Source: Candidatus Peregrinibacteria bacterium (lineage in GTDB: Bacteria > Patescibacteriota > Gracilibacteria > UM-FILTER-43-11). From it: a DNA stretch of 64,000 nucleotides. The DNA lies in assembly GCA_016932495.1 (NCBI GenBank), contig JAFGCR010000009.1, forward strand, positions 1 to 64,000, given 5' to 3'. Below the pieces are notes generated by a model, which was given only the letters and a program-made list of their open reading frames with translations, was not told the origin of the DNA and searched no databases. Of the stretch, positions 7,596 through 16,083 are shown in pieces; within the stretch, counting starts at the first letter, position 1; every line of letters begins with the position of its first letter. The translations under genes and the position numbers were made by a program.

Positions 7596-8903
7596 ATGAA
7601 ACTCAAAACCATTTACATCTGCTCCCAATGTGGCGCAGAAAGCCCCAAATGGGGCGGGCAATGTCTGGGGTGCGGCAGCTGGAATAGTCTGGTGGAGGAT
7701 GTGGTTAATATTGGGAAAAAGGATAAAATCATCTCATCCGTGGCGGTAAAACCGACGATTACGATCAGGCATACATCTAAAAAGAATCAGAGATTATTCA
7801 CACAAATAGTCGAATTCGATCGTGTGGTGGGCGGGGGTTTTATGTCGGATTCAGTAGTCCTTTTGGCCGGTGATCCAGGGATTGGAAAGTCTACGCTAAC
7901 ACTCCAGATCTGTGATTGTATGGCAGGAATAGGGCAGAAGGTACTTTATTTTTCCGGAGAAGAGTCGGTTGATCAGATCACAGACCGCGCCAATCGCCTG
8001 GGAGCCAAAAATCCGATCAGTGTATTGAATCTTAATTCTCTGGAATCCATTCTGGCCACCATTCAATCCGAAAAACCTGGTTTTGTGGTGGTCGATTCGG
8101 TTCAGGTAATGGTCAGCGAGGAGTTAGCCAGTCAGGCTGGCTCAATCTCGCAAGTCCGTTACGTTACCGAACAGCTTATGCAGGTGGCTAAAAGCCAGAA
8201 TATCCCCATTTTGCTTATCGGCCATGTGAACAAAGAGGGCAATTTGGCCGGTCCGCAGGTTCTCACACATCTGGTCGATACGGTTTTATTTCTGGAGGGC
8301 GACCGCTTCCACCAGTTCCGCCTGCTCCGCACCACGAAAAACCGTTTCGGGGCGGTGGATGAGGTGGGGGTATTCGCCATGAAGGAAAGGGGATTGATCG
8401 AAGTCAAAAACCCGTCTGCTTTATTTTTGGAAGGCCGGGCGGAAAATCCCATCGGCTCCGTCATCGTGCTGGTTCTGGAAGGCACACGCACGTTTCTGGT
8501 CGAGGTGCAGGCGCTCACCTCATACACACATTTCGGCTATCCCAAGCGCACCGCCAGTGGGGTGGATATGAACCGTTTGAATATCGTGCTGGCCGTGCTG
8601 GAACGGTATGCCAAAATCAAGCTCGATAACACTGATGTGTTCGTAAACGTGGTCGGCGGCCTCCGGCTTTCGGAGCCGGCCGTGGATCTGGCAATTGCAA
8701 TGGCGGTAGCCAGTTCCAAGCTCAAAAAACCCCTCCCTCCCGATCTGGCGGTGATGGGTGAAATCGGTTTATCCGGCGAAGTGCGGAATGTGACACAGAT
8801 GGAAAAGCGGCTGAAAGAAGCGGAGAAATTAGGATTTAAACAGATTTTGTCCGCCAAGCAGGTGAGGTCGGTGGAGGAGGCGGTGAAGATGTATTTTAAT
8901 TAA
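7596..8903 (+). CDS. radA: DNA repair protein RadA
   Basis: A RecA-like branch-migration ATPase for recombination intermediates. The N-terminal zinc finger has Cys 9, 12, 23 and 26 (CSQC and CLGC). Walker A is GDPGIGKSTL near residue 92, and the RadA-specific KNRFG motif is present in TTKNRFGAVDEVGVF. The C-terminal third is the Lon-protease-like domain (GGLRLSEPAVDLAIAMAVAS). At 435 residues it has the usual length. The start lies 9 bases after the right arm of the S23/IVP element, so its mRNA probably carries that element in the leader. Confidence 0.96.
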   Translation: MKLKTIYICSQCGAESPKWGGQCLGCGSWNSLVEDVVNIGKKDKIISSVAVKPTITIRHTSKKNQRLFTQIVEFDRVVGGGFMSDSVVLLAGDPGIGKSTLTLQICDCMAGIGQKVLYFSGEESVDQITDRANRLGAKNPISVLNLNSLESILATIQSEKPGFVVVDSVQVMVSEELASQAGSISQVRYVTEQLMQVAKSQNIPILLIGHVNKEGNLAGPQVLTHLVDTVLFLEGDRFHQFRLLRTTKNRFGAVDEVGVFAMKERGLIEVKNPSALFLEGRAENPIGSVIVLVLEGTRTFLVEVQALTSYTHFGYPKRTASGVDMNRLNIVLAVLERYAKIKLDNTDVFVNVVGGLRLSEPAVDLAIAMAVASSKLKKPLPPDLAVMGEIGLSGEVRNVTQMEKRLKEAEKLGFKQILSAKQVRSVEEAVKMYFN

Positions 8904-8920
8904 AATTTATCGTCTTTTTT

Positions 8921-9291
8921 GTCATTCCGACCGAAGCGGAGGAATCCCTTAATGTAATTGGTGATTATGCGTAGAAATTATGAATTTTATGTTTACATAA
9001 TGGCCAGTGAAAGCGGGACTTTGTATGTTGGTTTTACGAATTGTATTGAAGGAAGAGTTTATGAACATAAAAATGATTTAATCGATGGGTTTACCAAAAA
9101 GTATTAATGTCATAAATTGGTTTATTTTGAGGACCATCAGTATGTATTTAATGCGATTGATCGGGAGAAACAAATCAAAAAATGGCGACGCGAAAAAAAG
9201 CAGGATTTAATCAAATCTATCAATCCATCCTGGAAAGATTTGGCGGCTGATTGGCATTAAATAAGGGATTTCTCGACAGGCTCGAAATGAC
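8921..9291 (+). mobile_element. GIY-YIG element with left and right ends
   Basis: A left end at 8921-8950 (GTCATTCCGACCGAAGCGGA then GGAATCCCTT) and a right end at 9263-9291 (AAGGGATTTCTC then GGCTCGAAATGAC) are imperfect inverted repeats around a GIY-YIG reading frame. The same two distinguishable ends, without a gene, recur at 25004-25080 and in reverse orientation at 44693-44776. One end type therefore belongs consistently to each side. This looks like a small mobile element and its deletion derivatives; the mechanism is not shown. Confidence 0.65.
8967..9260 (+). pseudogene. GIY-YIG (URI-type) endonuclease, interrupted by a stop
   Basis: Read through, the frame gives 97 codons of a small GIY-YIG nuclease: NYEFYVYIMASESGTLYVGF carries the GIY..YIG-like core (YVY...LYVG), then TNCIEGRVYEHK with the conserved Arg and EHK, HKLVYFED, and KQIKKWRREKKQDLI at the C-terminus. 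Codon 47 (9105-9107) is TAA where relatives have an amino acid, and the frame continues intact afterwards, so a single nonsense change has broken it. Composition is AT-richer than radA and tatD. Confidence 0.85.
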
Positions 9292-9312
9292 AAAAAGAAT
9301 GACCACGATACC

Positions 9313-10104
9313 TTAAATCCTAAAAAACCTTTCCGCATTTTTCGTCGTAACTTCCAAAACTTCATCCACCTTCATCTTCCGCACCTCTGCAATCGTTTTT
9401 GCCACCTCCATCACAAAAGCCGGCTCATTCTTTTTCCCCTTGTATTTTTTAGGCGGCAGGAAAGGGGCGTCCGTTTCGATCATCAGGCGGTTTGCGGGCA
9501 TGTCTTTAATGATCCGCCGAAGCTCTTCATTCCGGTCATACGTGATGATGCCGGTGAAAGAGATCATCAGCCCCAGATCCAGAAATTTAAAGGCTTCCTC
9601 GTAACTTCCGCTGAAGCAGTGCATCACTCCGTTAACGCATTTGGTTTCCTTCAGGGCTTTCAGCATATCGGGAAAAACCCTTGAATTTTCGCCAGCGAAC
9701 TTGCCCGCCCGGCAATGGAGGATAGCAGGTTTTTTCAATTGCCTGGCAATATTGAGCTGGCCGATCAAATAAGCTATCTGGTCTGCATGAGGAAAGCGGT
9801 CATGGTAATAATCCAATCCGATCTCACCGATGCCTACGATTTTTTTTTCGTTTTTGGCATATTCATAAACCTGTTCCAGATCCCGTTCAATATTATCGCC
9901 AAGATCAGTCGGATGGATGCCGGCGGTCGTCCAGATAAAATCATGCTCATCAGTGAGAGGAAGGCATTTCCCCACCTGCTCCAGATTGCAGGCAACGGTG
10001 ATTATTTTTTTTATATTGGCCGAAAGCGCCCGTTTGATGACGGCGGCCTGCATCCGCCTTGGAATAAAATCCAGGTGGCAGTGGGTATCGATGGCGTAAC
10101 TCAT
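9313..10104 (-). CDS. tatD: TatD family metal-dependent DNase
   Basis: A TIM-barrel hydrolase acting on DNA 3' ends. The metal ligands are in IDTHCHLDF at the N-terminus, GEIGLDYYHDRF in the middle (Glu ligand), LHCRAGKF and MHCFSGS (His ligands), and TDAPFLPP near the end (Asp). The 263-residue length is normal. It starts four bases after the stop of the bactofilin-like membrane protein gene, so the two are probably co-transcribed. Confidence 0.94.
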   Translation of the reverse strand: MSYAIDTHCHLDFIPRRMQAAVIKRALSANIKKIITVACNLEQVGKCLPLTDEHDFIWTTAGIHPTDLGDNIERDLEQVYEYAKNEKKIVGIGEIGLDYYHDRFPHADQIAYLIGQLNIARQLKKPAILHCRAGKFAGENSRVFPDMLKALKETKCVNGVMHCFSGSYEEAFKFLDLGLMISFTGIITYDRNEELRRIIKDMPANRLMIETDAPFLPPKKYKGKKNEPAFVMEVAKTIAEVRKMKVDEVLEVTTKNAERFFRI

Positions 10105-10108
10105 AAAT

Positions 10109-11269
10109 TTAGACTAATTTTTTCTTCCTCAGATCTTTAAACAATCCAGCCTCATACAAAGCCATTCCACCGAGCCCCATCAGCACCAGGGCGAATTTAA
10201 TGATCCAACCGACGATGGGGATGAGCGTTAAAAGTACATAGATAAGCGCGCCCAAAGAAAAAGAACCAAAAACTCTTAAAAACCCACTTTTATCGGTCAG
10301 CCGGATCAGTTTCATACCGATCATCAGAGTGGCTATAAGTTTCGCGAAAAAGAGGGCGATGAGCCAAAGGGCCATCAAGATGAAAAAGAATACCCAGCCG
10401 ATGCCGGTGATCAGAAAAAGAACGGCAATGATAGGCGTCAGAATCAACACCAGAAAACCGATCCCCACACTTGCCATTGGCTTTTGGTAAACCGTCTGAA
10501 CCGCGTTTGGCATATAAAAACGGAAGAGTGCCAATACGATCAGGCCTGCCAGAAGAAGCGAGAGGAAACTGAAAACAGAAAGGCCTGCTATCACGCTTGA
10601 GACAATCGTTCTGAAATCCTGATTAGTTACGGCAAATTCGGTGGGTTTGTAATCAACGACTCCCATGACCGTTTCTTCATTCACGGTTTTGCTGGGGGCG
10701 GGGGAGCGGTAAAGCAGATTCCCCATCACTTTGCCGTTGGGGCCGAAGGTCAGCTGTTTCACACTGACAAGTGCCACATTCCCTTTGATAATGCTGTTGA
10801 TATACAGATTAGAGGCGGTCCCCTGCAGATTGCCGTTTATCTGGCCGTTAATGACGACATTCCCGCCCGCCACCGTTACATCACTCCCAACAAATCCGCT
10901 TTCCCCAAGTTCAATATTCCCTCCGGCGATAATCAGATCGTCTTTAACGAGTGCGTTCATCATAATATTTCCTCCTACCACGCGCGCGTCATCTCTTACT
11001 TCTCCTTTTATCGTTATTTCTCCTCCGCCCAGCATCAGGTCCTGCGAGACCACCGAATTCACCATTATTCGTCCGCCCCCCAGAATCAGGTCGCCGTTTA
11101 CATTCGATTCCATCTGGATCGTCCCGCCCGCGCCGTAATAGTCGTCGTTGATGGTCTCCGTCGAAAGGATCTCCTCGCCCGCTTCAAAATTCAGGGCGAA
11201 AGCGAGCGTTGGGATCAGAAAAATGGATAGCAGGGCAATAATGAATGGTTTTTTGAATTGCATGGTCAT
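10109..11269 (-). CDS. Bactofilin-like polymer-forming membrane protein
   Basis: An N-terminal hydrophobic segment (about residues 8-26) acts as a signal or anchor. Residues 35-190 are a repeated beta-helical pattern with a GG or GN at each turn (NGDLILGGGRIMV, QDLMLGGGEITI, DDARVVGGNIMM, DDLIIAGGNIEL), typical of bactofilin/polymer-forming domains. Residues 220-370 hold about four membrane segments. It may form an extracytoplasmic scaffold held in the membrane. The N-terminal ATG choice is uncertain by two codons (MTMQF). Confidence 0.8.
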   Translation of the reverse strand: MTMQFKKPFIIALLSIFLIPTLAFALNFEAGEEILSTETINDDYYGAGGTIQMESNVNGDLILGGGRIMVNSVVSQDLMLGGGEITIKGEVRDDARVVGGNIMMNALVKDDLIIAGGNIELGESGFVGSDVTVAGGNVVINGQINGNLQGTASNLYINSIIKGNVALVSVKQLTFGPNGKVMGNLLYRSPAPSKTVNEETVMGVVDYKPTEFAVTNQDFRTIVSSVIAGLSVFSFLSLLLAGLIVLALFRFYMPNAVQTVYQKPMASVGIGFLVLILTPIIAVLFLITGIGWVFFFILMALWLIALFFAKLIATLMIGMKLIRLTDKSGFLRVFGSFSLGALIYVLLTLIPIVGWIIKFALVLMGLGGMALYEAGLFKDLRKKKLV

Positions 11270-11328
11270 ATTGTATTAAATCCAGATTGATTATAACAAA
11301 TTCAGGAGTTAAGCAAAAATAGTCCCGG

Positions 11329-11413
11329 TGGTGCCCGGGAAAGGACTCGAACCTTCACACCTTACGGTACTAGCTCCTAAGGCTAGCGTGTCTACCAGTT
11401 CCACCACCCGGGC
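11329..11413 (-). tRNA. tRNA-Leu (UAG)
   Basis: On the minus strand the acceptor stem GCCCGGG (11413-11407) pairs with CCCGGGC (11339-11333). The anticodon stem CTAGC/GCTAG encloses the loop CTTAGGA with anticodon TAG. A long variable arm (TACC-GTAA-GGTG) is typical of leucine tRNAs, and the T-loop is TTCGAGT. The CCA end is encoded (11331-11329). It follows a second tRNA-Leu 17 bases upstream. Confidence 0.95.
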
Positions 11414-11430
11414 CCGTCGGAATTTTGCGA

Positions 11431-11517
11431 TGGTGCCCAGGAGAGGATTTGAACCTCCACGCTCCGGAGAGCACAGCGCCCTGAACGCTGCGTGTCTACC
11501 AATTCCACCACCTGGGC
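11431..11517 (-). tRNA. tRNA-Leu (CAG)
   Basis: The acceptor stem GCCCAGG (11517-11511) pairs with CCTGGGC (11441-11435). The anticodon stem CAGCG/CGCTG encloses the loop TTCAGGG with anticodon CAG. A long variable arm (GCTCTCCGGAGCG) and T-loop TTCAAAT are present, and CCA is encoded. It is the first of a two-tRNA transcription unit. Confidence 0.95.
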
Positions 11518-11549
11518 AAAACATAATTACCTAAGCATAACGCGTAAGG

Positions 11550-11578
11550 ATTTTACTTTAAAAAAAGCCTGTTTGCAA
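11550..11578 (-). promoter_or_regulatory. Promoter of the tRNA-Leu pair
   Basis: TTGCAA (11578-11573) and TAAAAT (11555-11550) are separated by 17 bp on the minus strand, about 33 bases ahead of the first tRNA. Confidence 0.6.
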
Positions 11579-11584
11579 ATTCAT

Positions 11585-12079
11585 TTACAGCCGTTCTGTT
11601 TCCCGCTGATTCATCACGTTCAGGAGGCTGTCTTCAGCGTCCAGATAATCCGTAAAAAGGATCCCGTTTAAATGGTCGATCTCATGCTGGACCACGCGGG
11701 CGTTAAAGCCTTCCAGTTTCAGGATTCGATCCGTGCCTTTTTCATCCAGGTATTTTACTGTGATTTCATGATAACGCTCCACGTTTCCCCAAATGCCCGG
11801 CAGGCTCAGACATCCTTCTTCACCGACTTCCGTTTTATCCGAATGGTCGATGATTTCCGGATTGATCATCGGGATTAGGTTTTTATTGTTTAAAAGCACC
11901 AGGATCATGCGGACGTTCCGGCCGACCTGAGGAGCTGCCAACCCGACCCCTTTTTCTTCTTTCATACTTTTTTCCATTTCCTTCAGCAGCCTGAGGATCT
12001 TTTTATCGATTGTCTTGATGGGTTCCGATTTTCTGCGGAGGATCTGATTGTCCTGTCCTGTTTCGATGACGAGCGTCAT
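11585..12079 (-). CDS. def: Peptide deformylase
   Basis: Removes the formyl group from nascent N-terminal methionine. The three family motifs are present: GVGLAAPQVG, EGCLSLPG with the Cys metal ligand, and QHEIDHLNG with the two His ligands and catalytic Glu. At 164 residues it is of normal length. It begins 9 bases after prfB, giving a prfB-def operon of two translation functions. Confidence 0.96.
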   Translation of the reverse strand: MTLVIETGQDNQILRRKSEPIKTIDKKILRLLKEMEKSMKEEKGVGLAAPQVGRNVRMILVLLNNKNLIPMINPEIIDHSDKTEVGEEGCLSLPGIWGNVERYHEITVKYLDEKGTDRILKLEGFNARVVQHEIDHLNGILFTDYLDAEDSLLNVMNQRETERL

Positions 12080-12088
12080 AGGCTTTGA

Positions 12089-13181
12089 TTATTGTGTTTT
12101 GGATTGTAACAAATATGCTTCGATAAATAAATCGATGTCGCCATCCATCACCTTATCGACCTGGCTCGTTTCGGCATTGGTCCGATGATCTTTAACCATG
12201 GTATAAGGCTGGAAAACGTAAGAGCGGATCTGGTTGCCCCAGGCGGCTTCTTTATAACCCCCTTTCAGTTCTTCCACGCGCTCTTTTTTTTCTTCCCGCA
12301 TTCTCTGCATCAATTTAGCCCTGAGGACCGAAAGGGCCTGCGCTTTATTCTGGGCTTGCGAGCGCTCATTTTGAGAGGTGACAACAAGTCCTGTGGGCAG
12401 ATGGGTGATGCGGACCGCTGAATCGGTGGTGTTCACATGCTGGCCGCCCGCTCCGCTGGCGCGGAAGGTGTCGATCCTCAAGTCTTTTTCATTGATTTCA
12501 ACACCTTCTTCTTCAGAAAGCACGGGCAGCACTTCAACCAGGGCGAATGAAGTCTGCCGGAGGTTTTTTGCATTAAAGGGCGAAAGGCGCACCAGCCGGT
12601 GGACGCCATGTTCAGCTTTCAGGTAACCGTAGGCCAATATCCCTTTGATTTCAATAGTGGCACTTTTAATGCCCGCTTCAGCCCCCATTGTTTTTTCATG
12701 CACAGCGGCGGTAAAACCATGGTTTTCCGCGTAGCGTAAGTACATCCTCATCAGCATTTCCGTCCAGTCCTGCGCGTCCACACCGCCCGTGCCGGCGGAA
12801 AGGATCAAAATGGCGTCATTTTTGTCATAAGGGCCGCTTAAAAACAATTCAATATGCGCTTTCTGGTGGGCTGACTTCAAGCTTTCTGCCTCCTGCTGAA
12901 AATCCTCCGCTTCTTTCGGCTTATTCTCATCTATCATGTCAGACAATTCTTCCAGATCCGTGCGTTTTTTGCGGATGTCTTCCCACTGATCGCTTAAATT
13001 CGTCCAGTATTTCAGTTCCTTTAAAACCTGTTCCGCTTTTTTACGGTCATTCCAAAAACCCTCCTGGCTCGACTTATCTTCCGCCTTTTTTCGTTTCTTA
13101 CCGGCCTCTAAGGAGTCAAAGATACTGGAGATCTTTATCAATGGCGGAAAAAAGCGCGGTGAGGTCGGTTTTTAAATCCAT
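12089..13181 (-). CDS. prfB: Peptide chain release factor 2, with programmed +1 frameshift
   Basis: RF2 ends translation at TGA and TAA. The main part holds the SPF tripeptide (RLSPFNAKN) and the GGQ motif (GAGGQHVNTTDSAVR). The true start is ATG 13181-13179; 21 codons later the frame meets TGA at 13118-13116 in the sequence TAT CTT TGA C. Skipping the T at 13118 continues with GAC into the long frame, giving about 363 residues, the normal RF2 size. TATCTTTGAC is identical to the E. coli prfB shift site, so autoregulation by RF2 level is expected. The upstream Shine-Dalgarno-like stimulator of E. coli is not evident. Confidence 0.93.
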
Positions 13182-13536
13182 TTTAAATCTCCATGGTTAT
13201 GATACGCCTTTAAAATTAACACGCTTACGTGTTTCAAGGCAATACAGACACTAATTTTTGGATGCAAAAAAGAAAAATGTGAAAAAATTTGAAGAAAATC
13301 TAAAAAAATTGCAGAAATACCATCCGTTTTTTCTTTAATTTTTAAACACCCTCACTATTCCAGGGCCGCATCATAACAGCACAAAAAAACTTATTTTTTT
13401 CAAATTTTTCTATCCCAATTTTTCTCAGGTATAGCGGAATAAGGCAGAATTCCATAATTGTTAGGTTAAACCCTTGCGCTCTGCTCTAAAATTTGCTATA
13501 ATGTATAGATAAATTTCTTTCTAAAACAAAAAACGG
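13182..13536. other. Divergent intergenic region prfB / PilN-like gene
   Basis: About 355 AT-rich bases with no credible gene. It holds a small hairpin AACACG/CGTGTT (13219-13234) in the prfB leader, a possible prfB promoter on the minus strand (TTGCAT, 17 bp, TATTGC), and the pilus promoter at 13474-13502. Nothing else was recognised. Confidence 0.5.
13474..13502 (+). promoter_or_regulatory. Promoter of the pilus operon
   Basis: TTGCGC (13474-13479) and TATAAT (13497-13502) are 17 bp apart; the ATG follows 34 bases after the -10. Confidence 0.7.
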
Positions 13537-16050
13537 ATGGCCGACGAAAATAAAATCCAAAACCCCTCTGCAGATCCGGCAAAGATAAAACAGCTCGAAA
13601 TCGACCTGAAAAACGCTTACAAAGAAGAGCGGTTTGAAGATGTCAAAAAACTGGCTGCTGATTTAAAAACGTTAGAGCCGACCAGTCATTTGGCGGAACG
13701 GCTTTTGGAAAAAACGCAAAAGGCGGAAACCGACGCGCTGAAAAAAGCCAATAAAGAAAAGATCAAAGTATGGGAAGTGCAGATCAGGCAGGCGTTCAAG
13801 GTGGGTAATCTGCCGGCTATCGAACAGATCGCCGCGGAGGTCAAAAAAGTAGATCCGGAAAACAAGGTAGTACGTAAGATCGAAGGCCAGATCGACGAGG
13901 CAAGGGCGATGTTAGTGCGCGAAGAGAACAAGGGGAAGATCAAGGCACTCGAGATCGAGATTAAAATGCTGATGAAAATGGACAAATGGAATGATGTGCG
14001 CGCCAGGGCAAATGAATTGCTGGGTTTGGATAAAGGCAGTCGTTTCGCCCTTAAGGCAATCAAAAAAGCAGATAAAACCCAGCCTCAGGCCGTTTCGGCC
14101 GGTGGGGGGGTAACCTCTGCACCCGTTAAAGAACCTGAAAAACCGGCGCCAGCAGTTTCTCCCGCCCCTGTTGTTTTGGTGAAACCGGAAGCTCCGAAGC
14201 CAGAGATAAAGACCGAGACAAAGCCGGTTGAGACAAAAATTCAGGAAGTATCTTCTCCTGTCTCTATGAAAACTGAGGAGAAAAAAGAAGGCCACGAAAT
14301 AAAAAAGACAGAAAAGTCCGGATTTTTTGCCCGTTTGTTTAGTAAAAAAGCAGAAGCAGAAAAAGCCCCCCTTGGCTCTGATAAAAAAGTTCAGGAAACG
14401 CCTCAGAAAAAGGAGGCCGTCAAAAAAGAAGTAAAAAAAGAACCAGTCAAACCTGATCCTGAAAAAATTAAAAAAGAAAAAATCAGCTCCCTGGAGTCCG
14501 AGATGAAACAGGCGTTAAAAGATAAAAATGAATCAGAGGTGAAACGGCTGATGGAAGAAATCAGGGCGCTCGAACCAAAGAGCAAGACCATTGTTAAAGC
14601 GCAGGCCCAGCTAGACAAAGAGAAAGCCAGATTGGAAGCCAGCGCGAAGAAAGAAAAGGTCAACGGGCTGACCAAAGAGCTGAAAAGCGCTCTGAAAAAT
14701 GAGGAATGGAAAAAGGCGGAAGAAAAAGCAGACGAACTTCTGAAAACGGATACAAAAAATAAAACCGCCCTTAAAGCTCTCGAAAAAGCGAAAGCGGCTC
14801 AAAAGGCACCGGAAGCTAAAAAAGAAATAGCCAAAAAACCCGGATTTTTTGCCAGACTTTTTGCGAAAAAACAAAAGGCTCCCGAAAAAACCCCGGAGAT
14901 CAAAAAAGAGGCGGAGAAAAAACCGGTTGTGAAAAAAATGGAAGCAAAGCCTGTGGCAGAACCGGTTAAACCAATGCCCGCTAAAGCCGGGCCTTCGGTT
15001 GTGCCGGTTGTTAACCCCCCCGTCGCTCCTGTTGTTCCGCCGTCCCCGTCCCAAAAACCGGTCACCCCGGCCGCATTCACTCCTCCGCCCAAGCCGATTG
15101 TCGCGGTTCCCCGGAAAGAAGTGGTTAAGGCGGTGGAAAAAACGGAAATGCCAAAGCCGGCGGCCGTTCCTGTACCGTTAGGAATGGCGCAGAAATCTGT
15201 CTTCCCGGAACCGGCCGCTGAGTCCGCCGGAAAGACCGAAGGGGAAAAGGGAAATATTTTTACTAAATTATTCGGTGAAAAGAAAGCGGTTTCACAGAAA
15301 GAAGCGTCCGGAAAATCCATCATCGACACGATTGTTTCTAAGACCGAAGAAGGAAAAAAGGCGGAGCAGAAAGCTAAAAAGAAGCCTGATCTGTACGCGG
15401 ATCATTTTGTCAGGTTCACCACTGTATTTCTGGAATTCAGTGTGGCGTTTATCCTGATCAGCGCCGGTTTCTTTTACGCCCAGAACATCGATACGGAAAA
15501 CCGGGTTTTATCGCTGATCGGCATTGAAGAAAACAACGCGAGCCGTTTATACGCCGCCGCCCAGGAATTGGAAGGCCTGGACAAAGACGAAAAAAAGGTC
15601 AGCAAGGAGATCAAAGAGTATCAGGAGGGGTATACCGATAAAAATAAAGAAGTGGTCCAGAATATTGTTGAAAACCGCCTGGATTGGCCGGACCTGATCA
15701 AGAAACTGAATGAGGTCACGGAATCTGTTTACGAAAAAAATCCGCTTTCCCAGTACGTTCAGTATAACAATTACGCCTATGATGTGGAACGCGGCGAGCT
15801 TCGGGTCAGCGCTACGTTAAGCGACCCCCTGGGAAAAAACCTCACAAAACTCGCGGAATTAGAGGAAGCCTTCCGCTATTTTCCGAAAGACAAAAATGAT
15901 CCGAATGACGAACGGGAGCCGTATTTTTACGGGCTGAAAGATTTTACGTCTTTCTCCAAGACATACAGTAAGACAACCGGCCGTTATATCTCCAACTTCT
16001 CACTCACCCTTTACACAAAACCTCTTGAAGACGGTAAGAAAAAAAAGTAA
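13537..16050 (+). CDS. PilN-like protein with a long repetitive N-terminal region
   Basis: The first 620 residues are predicted cytoplasmic and charged. Five related helical repeats of about 55 residues occur (three before residue 190, two at about 305-425), separated by Lys/Pro/Ala-rich linkers. A short motif recurs in the linkers: SGFFARLFSKK, PGFFARLFAKK and GNIFTKLFGEKK. One membrane segment at about 626-650 is followed by a coiled coil and a domain resembling PilN (NRLDWPDLIKKLNEVTESVY, then GELRVSATLSDP). It heads a pilN-pilO-pilB-pilC-pilin cluster, so a role in the inner-membrane alignment complex is likely. Usual PilN is about 200 residues; the fusion is odd. Confidence 0.6.
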   Translation: MADENKIQNPSADPAKIKQLEIDLKNAYKEERFEDVKKLAADLKTLEPTSHLAERLLEKTQKAETDALKKANKEKIKVWEVQIRQAFKVGNLPAIEQIAAEVKKVDPENKVVRKIEGQIDEARAMLVREENKGKIKALEIEIKMLMKMDKWNDVRARANELLGLDKGSRFALKAIKKADKTQPQAVSAGGGVTSAPVKEPEKPAPAVSPAPVVLVKPEAPKPEIKTETKPVETKIQEVSSPVSMKTEEKKEGHEIKKTEKSGFFARLFSKKAEAEKAPLGSDKKVQETPQKKEAVKKEVKKEPVKPDPEKIKKEKISSLESEMKQALKDKNESEVKRLMEEIRALEPKSKTIVKAQAQLDKEKARLEASAKKEKVNGLTKELKSALKNEEWKKAEEKADELLKTDTKNKTALKALEKAKAAQKAPEAKKEIAKKPGFFARLFAKKQKAPEKTPEIKKEAEKKPVVKKMEAKPVAEPVKPMPAKAGPSVVPVVNPPVAPVVPPSPSQKPVTPAAFTPPPKPIVAVPRKEVVKAVEKTEMPKPAAVPVPLGMAQKSVFPEPAAESAGKTEGEKGNIFTKLFGEKKAVSQKEASGKSIIDTIVSKTEEGKKAEQKAKKKPDLYADHFVRFTTVFLEFSVAFILISAGFFYAQNIDTENRVLSLIGIEENNASRLYAAAQELEGLDKDEKKVSKEIKEYQEGYTDKNKEVVQNIVENRLDWPDLIKKLNEVTESVYEKNPLSQYVQYNNYAYDVERGELRVSATLSDPLGKNLTKLAELEEAFRYFPKDKNDPNDEREPYFYGLKDFTSFSKTYSKTTGRYISNFSLTLYTKPLEDGKKKK

Positions 16051-16083
16051 TCCCTCCTTATTATAAATCTATAATTTAAACGC

